From Owenia fusiformis (taxonomy: Eukaryota > Annelida > Polychaeta > Sabellida > Oweniidae), in assembly GCA_903813345.2 (NCBI GenBank), contig CAIIXF020000007.1, positions 22,493,564-22,557,563 on the forward strand: 64,000 nucleotides of DNA, read 5' to 3'. How positions within the stretch are numbered: the stretch's first letter is position 1; each line of letters begins with the position of its first letter. Made by a program: the position numbers and the translations under genes. The notes beneath the pieces are model-generated. The model saw only the letters and a list, made by a program, of their open reading frames with translations. It ran no database searches and had not been told where the DNA came from. Of the stretch, positions 20,561 through 34,146 are shown in pieces.

Positions 20561-23336
20561 AAGAAAGGCATTTTTGATAGGAAAGGACATGAGTCATGCA
20601 ATTTTGTGTGAAACCCTTTTGTTACTTAAAAGGTTACAGTTCAGCTAGTTCAGCCAATAGGGTGGATCCATTAAAAATATAAAGGAACTCATTTTTAAAT
20701 CTGTTAAGCTTCCATCAAGTGTTTCTAACCAGTATATTATTATATGTAGCCTCTCTCTCCTAATGTGGGCCTGAAAAAATAAGTGAAACAATCTATTCTG
20801 CATAAATGAAATAAATAGAGAGGTGATGTCAGTACAACTTTTGTTAGGTTTGAACTAACTAATTTATTATCTGCAGAGATGGACAAAGGGAGGGGAGATG
20901 GAGGATGGGTGGGGAATGGGGAATGGAGAAGAATTGATTCACTGGGGACCAAAATATCAGGTGCTAAGAGGAAAATATGATACAATGATAATCACCCGAA
21001 GTGTCAATCACATTAGGATGAAGCTCTCTTTTAGGAGCAAAATCATTATGAGTGATTGTTAAAGTCAGGTATCAGTATGATATCATAATCCAATTATATC
21101 AAGCCATACTCTTATCATATCAATACATAACTATATCATATCAAATTATATCAGTTTTCGTTTATGATTAAGATTTTGATTAAATCATTTTCATATAAAC
21201 ATGTAAAATGTTGTTAAACTATATATCTGCTATATCTGCTTTAAATGGGCTTATTAGCCTTTTGCGGATTATTGATGTAGATGTAGGTGTGATTGTTTTA
21301 TAAATAAATGGCAATCTTAAGATTAATTTGTTTACAATTGGACATATTACATCAACTTTACTTTAAAACAAATTGTTTTATTGTAATTGTCATTGTGTTG
21401 GTGCATTTTGTTCTTTGAATGAAACTATGATTGATATTATTTTTAACAATTTATTAAAACATGAAATATTATTACAAAAAGGACTTACTGAATATATTCA
21501 GGATGACGAACATTAACAAATCAACAACTTAACAGTGTCTGTTTTTAGATTGAACAGTACATTTTTTTTATAAAAATTAAGATAATGGCTATGATTAAAA
21601 GCTCCTAGGGCCAAAAAATCTTTGGTTTTTGTCATTTTTTCTGTAATATCTTAGTATACTTACATTTTTGCAATTTGATTGATTAAGGCCTCATGAGTAT
21701 GAAATTTCCTTGGGCTCAGTATTTTCTGTATTTTGCTCAAAACATTAAAAATCTAAGTTAGTTAGTTAATCCGAACACTTTTAGCTAGTTCCAATGGCAT
21801 TCAGATTAGACAGATTTTACTGTAGTTAAAAGAGAAGTTGGATTGATTCTGAAGAATGATAGAAAAATTCAATTAGGATCTTAATTAATTAATAACAAGC
21901 ATATAAAGGAACAATAAAAAGTTGTCAATTTGGACAATCAAGATCATAACCATGCTCTCCATGTCCATCAATATTAAACCTGGGAATATCAATTTGTAAA
22001 GTTATTGCCGCATGACCTTTCTGAAAAACCCTGGGATTTAACATCCTTTATTCAATTAAGAAACAATTGATATGATAATAATATGATTTTTTATACAGTT
22101 TTTACTATGTTATTTTATTTATTTAAAATACAACGTAGACTTTGTATTTTATCAGCTGTACTTTCAAAAGTAAAAAACACTTCAAAGGGTTTACAAATGC
22201 CTTACATCTTTATAAATATGTTATTTTCACAAACATGTTTTAAAATAACAATTGAGATGACTGTTGTGTGGTTAGTTTGCTGTAGCCTTTGACTTGTGAG
22301 GTCAATTTTAGTTTCTGTCATTATTAAGCAATATTGTTCATGACTTGCCCATTCTACATCAAGATAAGGAAAATGTAAGAATTATGATTATGCCACTTAA
22401 AACAGTACTACACAATGATGTGTTGTATTCAGATAACAGATAGTAGAAAGTTTGTGACAAACAAAAATGGGGCGCAGAAGAGTAAATTATGAATTGAATT
22501 ATAAACCAGGGACATCCCAAGGATTTGTTACAAGGAGTTGCATCTATGTCTTCATCATCATAGCTTGAACTGGAATCCTAACTTCTCCATCTATTTCTCC
22601 AGAGCACATAGTTATTTTTTCCTTCGAGTCTCCTCCTCAGCACAATGCACGAAATTCCCAGGGATTGACTCAAAAAGGCGGTGCAGTCACACCCAATGCA
22701 TCCCCCTTCTGATGCCCATGTAATGTGAACTATAGCTTCTTTACTTGGAGAGCAAAAATAAATCCAAAATTCCACAAGAAGCCTTAAACAAATATGAGTG
22801 CCTGAAATATCCAAACATTAGTCGTAGCTATTTTAGGTGGCAAAACTTAGAGGAACCAAAAAAAATGTTTTGGTGATGGTCAACATCCCCATACTTTATA
22901 TGGATAAAAACGATTATCCCCCCAAAAATATTAAACATTCTCTACTCTTATGCTACTGTAGTATACAGTCTAAAATACTGCCATGCGAAGATGGAGATTT
23001 ATATATATATTTTTTTTGAAAATAGGATTTTATTATCACCGATGCCCTTTTAGGGCCAAACGTATATCCGATATACATTTTTCAATAACAGTAAATACAG
23101 CAATAAAGTAAAGAAAATAGGATTACATTTTTCAAATGACATATAAAATGTTACTTTGATATAAAAATCCTGTCTCTACCAATCATTAGATAATTTATCA
23201 TGTAAGCAGATTATTTTAATATGATAACCTCACTCGTCAATAGAAAAATTGTCTTTTGGTGGTCATTCATGTTTTTAAAATTACAACACAGGTTTTGAAG
23301 TTTTTCAATATGGGATTTTCTGATATACTCCAATTG
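20561..23336. other. Gene-less AT-rich stretch
   Basis: No coding evidence. A tatcat-rich low-complexity tract occurs near 21,070-21,150. No bounded element was recognised. Confidence 0.45.
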
Positions 23337-23341
23337 TGAGT

Positions 23342-23546
23342 CAGGCCCGTAGCCAGGGGGGGTTCGCAGGGTTCGGGCGAACCCACCCCTGGCCAAAAAT
23401 TCTTTCAAAATCATGCAGTTTTTCACCATTTTGAGCACTTCTCAAGTGATTTTAGCCATATTTGGGCCAAAATTGTCAAATGTGAACCCCCCCTGGAAAT
23501 TTTTGAAAAATGAACCCCCCCTTGGCAAATCCTGGCTACGGGCCTG
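23342..23546. mobile_element. MITE, 205 bp, CAGGCCCGTAGCCAGG termini
   Basis: The left end caggcccgtagccagg is the exact complement of the right end cctggctacgggcctg. Flanked by tgagt on both sides (23,337-23,341 and 23,547-23,551), a 5-bp target-site duplication. The interior is G-rich then C-rich. Other copies occur at 24,650-24,828 and 57,150-57,365. Confidence 0.85.
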
Positions 23547-23865
23547 TGAGTCATCTTAATTGAGAGGAGTCATCAAAGAGAGAAATTCATAGGAATTAAT
23601 ACTCCTATTCTATCCCTAGTCTTCATTATAAATAGATATTTCGCATAAAAAGTCAACCACGTTTTTGATTATTATCTTACAGTAATTTCGCTTTAGAATT
23701 CAAAGCTACATGACAATAAATGGCATGTATTATATTATTTATATTGCTCCAGATTGGAGCTTTTGAGTATTACGGTATATGAATTTCTTCAAGAGAAAAT
23801 ACTACAATGACATTATTTTAATGGGCATGAAAAGACAAGATGTTCTGTATTGATCAAAATTGATG

Positions 23866-25958
23866 GGTTATAATGAAAACACGCGCTACGCGCTAACGCG
23901 CTAGCGCACTAACGCACTGTTCAGAATGATCGTTCCCACAGGCCCGGGAACATGTATAAAAATCGAGTGAGTGAAGAGATTAGGTGGCGCATCAGAAAGC
24001 AGAAGTATGAAGAATTAGCCCAATGTTTGATCGTTACGTTAACTGTGCAAAGATTATCGATTGTCAGTGTGTTTTATCTGATTTAAAAGGAAGATAAATA
24101 GAAAGTAGCACCTTACAAGATGAATGGTCGCAGATATGCGAATATGCTCCCTATTTCATTTTCATTGCATTATTTGGGTCCATCCATCGGCGAGAAAAAT
24201 CCCGTTTCGAAATCTGAGCCGGGGGCCCAACTTCTTCTATTTGTCGCATGTTACCTCTTAATATCAAGTCATGGATGTTTTATATATCTTTACTCTTTGT
24301 ATTTGAAGTTATTTCTCACATGACTTACCAAACGGTGGGATAATTCAGGCGTCGCATTTATATTTTTCCATTTTTCTTTTCATGCCCGGTTACACTCTTT
24401 CGCTTTCATGGGGGGGGGGGGGGGGTGTATAGGGTTATCGTATAAGAGGAGGGTGAAAATCTATTGTGTATGACTGCATAAGAGGGGGCAACATTTATCG
24501 TATATGGCATCGTATAAGTTAAATAAACATATGTTTTAAAAGAATTAAAGAAGCCTATTATGAAATTTAAAGTATAGTTTGAACGAATACTGCAGATCCA
24601 GCTTATCCCCATAAATTTGGGATTTCAATACACCAGTAGTTGTTGGGGCTTGCCCGTAGCCAGCTTTTACCAGGAGGGGGAGCCTTTTTCCAGGGGAAGC
24701 TTTTTCACAATTTTGGCTAATAATCATGAAAAAATTCTCAGAATGGTGAGAAACTGCATGATTTTGAAAGAATCTCTGGCCAGAGGGGGAGCTCCGCTCC
24801 CCCAGCTCCCCCTCTGGCTACGGGCCTGGTTGTGGGGGTGATTTGAAAAATCAGTCCCACATTTATGGGGGTAATCCAGATCTCTATATAGTAGTCTCTA
24901 TATGCCAGGACAGTAACCAGGATTTCCCAGGGGGGGGGCACTTTTTCAAAAAAAAATCCAAAGTCACCCTCCGAAACCCCCTGGCTTCGGGGCTGTGTAC
25001 TGCCTATTTGCCGTATGATTATACCTTTGGTACTACGTGGATTCTTGCATTATGTTATTTCCTTCTGAATATTATCCAAACTTTTCTCAACGGTAATTTC
25101 AAAATTATCGTACAGATTATTTACCCGAGCTTTTTGTAAAATATAGTACTACAGGGAGATGTGAAAAATATTGCATACACTGTATGTTATACATGTAAAA
25201 GGGGTGAAAATGCTGTAAATGGTATAAGACTGAGGGGCTAGTGAAAAATAGTGTATATGGATTTCCAAGACCCCTATAAACCCCCCTTTCATGTTTGCTT
25301 TCGTTTTTCTCAATTTGATTTTAGATTTAAAAAGTTTTGAATTACGTCAGTCCCAGTGAATTGTATTACCTATTTTATCAGGAATATTGTTGAAAACAGG
25401 ATTGTATTTCATTTGGAATTAAAGTTTTAAATAAGAGACGACTTAAAAAGTAATGTAAACCTGACCAGCATGTTTTATCATTGTCCGGTAATTGGCCGTA
25501 AATATTTATTAATTCTAAGTTACTCATGTTCTTTCAGGTCAAATACAGAGAAAAGTATACACGTTCATTTAGTTTTCGAATTATTTCCTAAATTGAAGTC
25601 GAAATATTCTGTTTTTTAACGGTGTGAAGAACATCTTAATTGGTCTTATATTTTTAGAGAAATCGTAACTTGAAAAGTGTAATTTTCGAGAGGCTTTGTT
25701 TATTTCCTGCGGCCGCAATGTTCACATCAAAGTCTGATTGACAGGTTAGCGGTGATTTATACAGTCTTTGAACTGTCAATGTTTTGACAAGTTCCCAGGG
25801 AGTCATAACCCTAATTATACATGTCCCTGGGCCAAGGGTATAGACCAATCATAAACATGCGCTTAAAACATGCGCACACATCGTGGGGGAGGGATCATTT
25901 TCTATTAGCGCATTGGCGCGTGGCGCGTTAGCGCGTAGCGCGTGTTTTCATTATAACC
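23866..25958. mobile_element. 2093-bp non-autonomous DNA transposon with 36-bp TIR and 9-bp TSD
   Basis: Starts ggttataatgaaaacacgcg and ends with its complement; the two ends match over 36 bases, including alternating GCGC/TAGC words. The 9 bases aaattgatg directly flank both ends (23,857-23,865 and 25,959-25,967). A 9-bp duplication fits Mutator-like or Merlin-type transposons; no transposase remains, so the superfamily is open. A copy of the CAGGCCCG MITE family (24,650-24,828) and a poly-G run (near 24,411) lie inside, so it has been hit by later insertion. Confidence 0.9.
24650..24828. mobile_element. MITE of the CAGGCCCGTAGCC family, nested copy
   Basis: The left end is degraded to ttgcccgtagccag; the right end ctggctacgggcctg is intact. 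Flanks gttgttgggg and gttgtggggg look like an imperfect target duplication. It shares the internal segment around actgcatgattttgaaag with the copy at 57,150. Confidence 0.65.
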
Positions 25959-25967
25959 AAATTGATG

Positions 25968-27838
25968 CCAATGTGATTTCTGTTTGGAGTCACACGCAAC
26001 AATTTACAGTAGGGGAAATGCAATCAGTTAAGCTCGGCATAAGTGCATGATTTTATTGTTGAACTAATATAGGAAAAAATGAAAAAATGATATGATAAAA
26101 AGATTCACCGCAATATTATATAAAAGTCACATTCGCGATTATTTTTCCACTACAAGGTTGAACCATCTCTTTTGATATTTTATGGAAAATTGAGAATATT
26201 ACTAGCTTAATTTTTGGAATAACTTTGATATAAAGAATGAAATGAAGCTGGAATCAGAAATATTCTCATGTGGCATCTATAACTAAGTTCAAACATTTTT
26301 ATGTTACCACCAAAAGTGTGAACGGCATTCAGCCATGATGTTTGGTGGTGTGTTTGTTGTTTGGTCTTTAGTGTACGGCATCTGTAACAAATGTCAGGTG
26401 GTGAGATTTTACATGTTAATGCCTTGTACAAAGTTGATGGTATTGATGCATTGACTGTCAAGAGTCATTGAAGTTTCCTAATCGTGCCGTTTCATATATT
26501 TCACAACTTAATGTGAGTCAAAGTTGAAGGTGGTTTTATTTATCATTGGTTTATATTCTCCAAATAGCCATCTTTCATGTACTAGAAAAATACTATAAAG
26601 TGCGCTAGAAGCAGTCATGGACATGGAGACAATTTCTCATTTTCCAATCAATGGCAAAAAAGTTCTGCAAATCGTACTGTGACATTCAAATTGTGATGTC
26701 ATGCAGAAGGTAATTCAGATCCAAGGATCCATTTGAAATGCATTTGGAGAGTACCTGCACTTGAAATGCACAAGAAGCAAGATAACACTATCATCTGTTT
26801 AAATATTTACTTCCTGAGAGAATGCACTCGAATGAGTGCTATACTGTGTAATCATTGATTTACTGATGTAACTCTAAAATTCTCGATTAACGAATTAACA
26901 ATTACAGCATTTGGAAAGCCAACATCAAAGAGGTTTTCGCTAATATTTATGGAAGCTGGATTAATGTGATGAGTGGTGAGGTAACTTTGCCCCAGGATTT
27001 GGTGTTAACAACCATGTATCCCATAATTCAACACTCCATCTGCTCATGCTCATTTCTCTCGATTTCTCTTTCAAATTTGAATGAACCTTCTGATTTTCTC
27101 ATATTTCCATGCCATTCAGAATGTTGACCATAACTTTGTCAAGTCGAATCCTTGCTAGTTTTTCTAAATTTCTCTCTTTTCCATGTTTGAAAAATACCGC
27201 CTTTGAGATTTTGAATGAGGGAATATGATCAGTTAGAGACTCAAAGTGATACATGTTCAAAGAATGTCTTTATGTTGCATCAGATACAAATTCTGATAAT
27301 GTCATCACTTAATGGTTGATTGATTGTAAGTGTATCTTTTGCCCACAATTTCTCTCAGAACTTGAACTATCTTCATTCATTGTTTATTGTTCATACACAG
27401 GTCTCTTGATGGAGAATAATTTGTAGATTCCTGAAAACACATAAATTCTCCACCAAGACTTGATTGAATATATTTGTTTCGATATGAATTGTATGAAATG
27501 GTTTTGATGTTTACAATTGGATTATTGCCACTTGTGCATGATACATTGTAAGTAAAGTATGCTATGACTGTATGAATGTTACAACAGTATTTTGATGTCC
27601 TTTGATTTGAAAATCCATTGACTTGAATGAGTGAAGAGTACTCTGACAAATTCTGAAATACCAAATCAAAGATTGATATATATGTAAAAAGCAATACAAT
27701 ACTTTTTGTATTTTCAGATAAGCAGTCCAGATTTGGCTCATAGCAAGTGAAAACGCATACCATCAGTTTCATATACGACAAAGGTCAACTACCATTAAAT
27801 AAGTAAGTAATATTATCACTCCTCCAAGACTGAAAACA
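25968..27838. other. Gene-less stretch with one dispersed repeat copy
   Basis: Holds a ctgtaacaaatgtcaggtgg dispersed repeat copy (about 26,341-26,430). The rest shows no coding pattern or element ends. Confidence 0.45.
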
Positions 27839-27842
27839 CCAT

Positions 27843-28089
27843 GGAATAAAAGAGGAGGGAAAACCCCATGATTCAATTGATGACATACGATTTCCTCCTT
27901 TGCGCACCTCCTTTCCCGAGGTACGTATACCCTCCATCTTGGTTTTCAAAGTTTTCAAATTGACCTAATTTTAAACCAATCAACGATCGACTCGCTAAAC
28001 CAATCAACGACGATGTCATCTCAATACAGATTTACATTATAAGCGTATGTCATCTTTGAACCCTGGGGTTTCTCCCCCTCTTATGGAAT
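27843..28089. mobile_element. Probable MITE, about 250 bp, 45-bp imperfect TIRs
   Basis: The left arm (27,843-27,890; ggaataaaagaggaggg, then aaacccc and gatgacatacg) is complementary to the right arm (28,044-28,089; cgtatgtcatc, then ggggttt and cccctcttatgga) with some mismatches. The interior has a repeated accaatcaacga word. The exact target duplication is not clear. Confidence 0.6.
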
Positions 28090-29540
28090 AATAAGATATT
28101 ATTCTAGGAAGTTTTCTCAACTAAGACTTTAAAATTGTATACCTTCAAGTAGACCAGTATTTGAACTCATTTGCTTGTAAGCCATAAGTTGTATTAGTTC
28201 TGGACATCACTACATACAAACCAGAAAAGTTTAGGATTTTTTTGAACTTGTTTACTGAAATGCATTATGAATAAGCCTGTGTCTGAGCACTCATCGAAGC
28301 TTGTATGGAGGACTATCGATGTAAAAGGCCCAAGTTGATTATCCAGATAACTCCAGAGCTGGCCAACATGATTTGACAGATTCATTAATCATCTTCATTT
28401 TATCTTTATTCGATAACATTTATTGAGGGATTGGATATGAGATTTATTCTGAGATCAATCAGTCTTCAGTCAAGATCTTCAAAATCTCTCTATCCAGTAT
28501 ACACCAGACTTATATAGACTTAGTCTCAAGTTCTGTTTTTATTGGATTGTAAGTTATAGAGTAAAAGCAGACATCCCAAAGGGAGGGAAATATGATGAAA
28601 CTGATCGCACTATATTGAATGGCATATTTATCTAAATTATCTTTGAAATACAACAGAGACTTCAAAAACATTCATTTTTCTTTTGGGATCTCATTTCAAT
28701 TAAATTCCATATCACATAACTGCCAATCAATGTCAATATTATCTTATATACAAATTGTATCTTAAAGCCTCACAGCACAGTGATGATGCAGTCCATGTTA
28801 TAATATTTCATGTAGGTCATTTCATTGAACCCATGGAATTCAGCACCAATGCAATAATAGCACAATTTGCACAAGTTGGCAAATATAAAATTGATTAACT
28901 GATCAGTTTTTGAAATTTCTTAGGTCATATAGGATTTAAAGTTTTTCACCCAGTCTTTGTGCAAGTTGAGATTCCCTTCTTTATGTTGAAATATTTTTAC
29001 ATTATTTTTACTCTATTCAAAAGAAGCCATGGAACACATAATTTGTTGATCATTTATTATAAGATGTTATAAAGCTTTTAATAAAAATAAAATAATTTAC
29101 TGAGCCATTTCTCTTTTTGATAAGTAAGTCAGACACTGTCTGGTTGTCCGATAGTTGGCATTTAATATTTTTAGAATTTGTACAATTACGTGTACTTTTA
29201 ATTGATTTAATTACAGTTAATAAAAAAATTGAATTATTATTCCTGAGTTTATTGATTGTGTTTCATTGACAAAGAGGTTTGAAGTATACTGTATAATACA
29301 TGAATGAATGACAATTGAACAATAATGTAAATCAATTATTAAAATTGTTTATTTTTTCCTATTTAGAGCCTCTTGGTCACATGGTATAAAATAATGTGCA
29401 AGTCCGTAGTTTATGTACTTTAGAGGAGAGTGAAGAAATGGTCTCCTTTGGGAGAAAATATAATGTGTTATGATACCAGCTGAGCTGTATCGCACAATAA
29501 TTCTGTGCTGCATCAACACCATTCCACATTTCGTTACTTT
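28090..29540. other. Gene-less AT-rich stretch
   Basis: No gene, RNA or bounded repeat recognised. Confidence 0.4.
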
Positions 29541-30040
29541 GACGGAACATCAATGTAACAAAATGGATGAACTCCCTGGTTACGAGTTTTTTGTTTTCTT
29601 GATTAAACCTACTTATAAGTCAAGTTGCAGCTAGAAAATATAGTCTAGTTTTAATAAGTTTCTTCGATTTGGAATTTGTTTTGTAAATAAAGTTGCAATT
29701 CATATAATAAGCCTCTCACTTTTGTTACATTGACGAAAGTCTGTTATATTACCAATGTATGTTACTTTGACGACTCATGTCAATGTAACAAAAGGGATGG
29801 TCTAAATGCATGAGACACACCTTTATTTAAAAATCAAATTCCAAACCGAGGGCATTTCTAAACTTTGTGCGAAATGATAATTCACAACATGACTTATATA
29901 AAAATCAAATTCCAAACCGAGGGCATTTCTAAACTTTGTGCGAAATGATAATTCACAACATGACTTATACGTATGTTTAAATCGAGAAAACAAAAACTTG
30001 TATCCAGGAAGTTCATCCATTTTGTTACATTGACGTTCCG
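29541..30040. mobile_element. Fold-back element, about 500 bp, with internal 71-bp duplication
   Basis: The left arm begins gacggaacatcaatgtaaca. The right arm is its approximate complement, ending tgacgttccgtc at 30,040; the arms match over roughly 90 bases. The interior repeats an aaaatcaaattccaaaccga segment with a 71-base period (about 29,829 and 29,900), and a further internal copy of the end motif (ttactttgacgactcatgtc) lies near 29,762. No transposase and no certain target duplication. Confidence 0.7.
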
Positions 30041-30862
30041 TCTAAGAAACTCGTTGTGGAACAGTGATCAAACAAACAAACCAATTATAACAATGTATTT
30101 TACGCGTTTTGAGGCCATTATAACACAAAATTTAATGAACTAGAACAATTTATCTCCCATTGTCTCGTGTAGAATTAGCTCAACCAAGTGAATAGTTGAA
30201 TTTCACGAACATTTTATGAGACAAAATTACCATGAAGGAAGAATGAAAGTTACTAAATCAGCAAGTACTATTGTATCTTAAGACATAATGAGCTCACAGA
30301 ACCACTAAATGAGATTAGATTTTTGAGTTACGATAATTCTTTTCTATAATTTGTCAATGAGAGCTCGCAATAAAACATCCGCAATTTCATTGATCAGATT
30401 TATTGGAGATCTGATGCAACTTCACTTTGATGTCACAGTTAATACCATCATCAGGAACATCCCCTTGATGTGTGCCCTTTACTCACATCATGCATTCTCG
30501 TTTTTTCACAATTTCCATAAAAAATGGAGGAATGTTGAGCAAAATAATTTTATATACATCAAGTCCTTATATGGATTTTTTAAATTCAATGCAATTAATG
30601 TTTTATTGATGAACGAGTTATAGTTAATGCGTTATATTACAAAATGCCATATATGGTAAGGTGTGCCATATTAGCTAAAATGTATGAGAGATAGTGATCA
30701 GGCAGAACACCACTTAGTTATGTTAGGCTAGGGCAAATATATAGAGTGTTTAGTAAATATTCTCCCACATCATCAATATGTATAAGAAATGACATAAGGC
30801 AAAGGCAAATAAACTAAGGTGCTTGCATTGTTCATCAATCTTTGCAGGAATGTGTCATTATT
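30041..30862. other. Gene-less stretch
   Basis: Nothing supportable as a gene. The 90-codon open frame at 30,351-30,623 has no homology I recognise and no splice context. Confidence 0.4.
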
Positions 30863-31130
30863 ATCCAATTTTGAAAAAACGGAAAACTTAAAATTCTTCA
30901 TTCCTTTTTCGTCTACAGTACAATGACAAAATACTGCTAAATATATAATTCATTTTCTCTAGCCTTAGAGTACAAAGCCATTCTGACCGAGGTGATTGTC
31001 CAATTTTCAAGAGAACTGAAAACTTACGATTTTTTTTTATTCCCCTTCTCCAATAACAAAATACTGCTAAACAGAGAATTCATTTTCTCCAGCCTTAGAG
31101 TACAAAGCCATTCTGACCGAGGTGGCAAGT
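30863..31130. repeat. Tandem duplication, about 130-136-bp unit
   Basis: Two copies, starting at tccaatttt (30,863 and 30,999) and each ending in the shared agccttagagtacaaagcca followed by ttctgaccgaggtg. Confidence 0.85.
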
Positions 31131-33962
31131 CGCAATATTTTATGATTTTTATGAGATCCACTTCAGAAGTTTTGCTCTTTATTGTTACTAGGTTTTTCAA
31201 ATTAGTCCAATCATAAAAAGTAAGGGTCATTAAGACATCTTGGGACGAATAACAGATGTTAGATACGTTCTGGAATTCATGTTCCAAAACCATTGATTTT
31301 TCTCTATTGGCTTCTTAAGAGCTCATCTTCATGCTTTTTCATGTCTTGTTATTCTGAACCGTTATGACCTTTCTGTATGAACATCTTCAGTGCCTCTTCC
31401 AGTGCATTTGGCACATTTTTAAATATTATGGCCCAATTTTTAGAAAATGAATCCTTTTGTGTCTGAATTTTGAACAAATGGGGGGAATTACCCAAATGCG
31501 AGTAGGTAGTTACCAGTTTCACCACCAGGTGGCTGATTCGGGTCAATTAACATGGCAGGTATATAAGAAAGTTCCCTTAAACTTGAATATTATTAATTTA
31601 AGTGGCTCAATTTTCATATAACCCTTATGTGTCTGATACTTATACTAATGAAAATATGTCCAGTAAAGCAAAATATTATCTGTCCACTCAAAGAAAAGAT
31701 ATTTCATTTTTTGTGGTTTTATAGCATGGGGTCTATGGGGAATCTCCCCGAGCTAGAAGTGACATTTTCAAAGAAAATTAATTTTTCAAAGTTGATAAAC
31801 ACTTTTTAAAACCACATTTCTAGATGTAATTTTACATGTAGATTTCAAATATGATATTACTTTGACTGAATTTTGAATTTTTAATGACTTAAATCAAGAT
31901 TATTTCTACTCGCATGTGGGTTATTAGCCCCTTTAGACTAGAGAGAAAGCTAGGTGCATTTTAGTTACTAATTTGAAACCCCAGAGTATTGATTCTTTTC
32001 CTTTGGGAGTGGTCGATGTCCCCCTCGCTCGCGTGAAGTGTCAAGCTAGTCAATTTGTGAGCATGTTTTACTGGAATTGGCATGAATTGCACAAAATGAT
32101 CAAAATCTGACTGTATTGAATCGGATATGTTTTGACTCATCTCTCCAATCTGTCTAGTTGCACATTCTTGGACATAAAATAATGTGTGGAAGGTTTAAGG
32201 TCAGGCAAAGTTCTTTCATCTTCTGCCAGGTGACTTCATCATAAAAACATAATTGGAATCTGCCACTTAGGGGTCAACACAAAATATCAATTTCAGCCAT
32301 ATATCATAATTAATTTGTGTATCTTTTCATATGATCCCTCAGTGTCTTTCTGTGGAAGCAAGTCAAATCAAAAGACAAATGCATTACATGATCACATTTG
32401 AAATTAATTTTGTAATTTTGATGAATATTGATATTCTAACATGACCCCATACATATAGTAACACACAAATCTAATGTTTACCATCAAATGTATCATGACA
32501 GACTAAATTACAAGTTAAAAATACATGTACATCGATTTCTTGCGAGGTCATACATAAAATACACTTAAAGTGCTCCTTCTTTCTCCTTCAGGAGAAGGTT
32601 ACTATTTGCAAATACCTCTTATTATTCCTTATAGCGTACATAAGATTGTAACATTGTTCAATACTGTGCAACATTATTAAACTTTGAATAACAAGGATAA
32701 GTAAGTCTAAGTGCAAAAAATTGAGCTACATGATATATGTTTTTTTTCCAGCTGGTTAATAAATACGATAATTACAATAAAATCAAAGTCACAGTTGCCG
32801 GTCATAATTCTCTGTATTAATCATAAACTTCAAAGCTGAATCCCCGTATCTCAGGCCAGCAGGCTACTGAATTAACCCAGAAATATAATTACATCCAAAC
32901 GTTGTTTGGAATATTTAATCCATAGGATATTTTTGATGTTTATATAGGTCTAACAGAGCACAGTGGTCAACATTCTGAATCATATTGCTTCATGAATGTT
33001 CGTCACTTTGAAGTGTGTTATAACTTTTTCTTGGCCTCTCATGAGCAGTCCTCTATGGGTTGTCATGACTACGTTGGGGTGTGTTCCTCGATAGATGGCC
33101 CATGTGTGTAGGATGTTTTTATTGTGTAATATCACATTATATCCACCATACACAAGTTATACCATACCATAGATATCACACTATACCTTCATATCAGACA
33201 TTCAATTATCACCTTACTAGTGCTTTTCATTTCACACCACATAGTTACATATATGATTAGATATGAACGTCAAAAGAAAACTAATCTGCTTGCTAGGTAG
33301 AGTCAATACCTGAAATACTGGCAGATTGGGGGGGGGCTAAAATAGTGGGCCAATTAGTGGGCCTTTTGCGTATTACTGGGCCTTGTTTTTAATTTAGGGC
33401 AAATTATTAAAAAAATGGGCTTTTAATTTTCAAAATGTGCACATTTTATGGTATTCACTCAGAGAGGTGATCAAAACTCTATTTCTATTACACTGCAGGG
33501 CTATATCCATATATACATGTACTTGAGGAAATGGCCTTTATTTCAACTTGTTAACACCCCATAAGTCTATAACATGTAACTGGATTATCATCTTAATCTT
33601 GGTATCTATTAATCCCGGATATCTGATCAATGCATTAATACTTCATAATCAGATTGATGACTAATTGTTTATTCTATAAAATCCCATTTATCGCTCAAAA
33701 GACTAAGATGTTAAGCCGATGAAAAAATCTGTCCATTTACTGCACTTGCTCATGCATTCAAAATGCTTGTAATTTTTAATTTGAACAAACCCTAATTGGT
33801 GACTAAGAGAAAATCTGGTTTAACATCAATACATGCAATTCCGATTGCTGTTAATAGAATGTGGTTATGGAATAAAGTGCCAGATGCATTTAGGTATAAT
33901 GAATTCTTGCTTATGTGCAATGTTGGAATTAAGATTTTTGAATCAAGTTCCTTTGTAATATA
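31131..33962. other. Gene-less AT-rich stretch
   Basis: No coding or RNA gene evidence. A C/T-rich ctccttctttctccttcagg segment is near 32,573 and a G run near 33,328. Otherwise featureless. Confidence 0.4.
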
Positions 33963-33964
33963 TA

Positions 33965-34146
33965 CAGTGAAACCTGTAAAGTGGAACACCTCTAGAAGTG
34001 GAACACCTCTGTTAGTAGAACACTTTTTCAGAGTCCCAAGACCAATTGACTTAATCTTAAATGACCTCTATAAGTGGAACACCTTTAAAGTGGAACACTT
34101 TTTAGTCAGATGTACCAAAGGTGTTCCACTAAGACAGGTTTTACTG
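33965..34146. mobile_element. Tc1/mariner-type MITE, about 180 bp
   Basis: Starts cagtgaaacctgt after TA and ends with the complementary acaggttttactg. The ends also share agtggaaca / tgttccact. The interior is made of repeated agtggaacacct words. The right TA is not evident. A related copy lies at 58,467-58,697. Confidence 0.65.
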
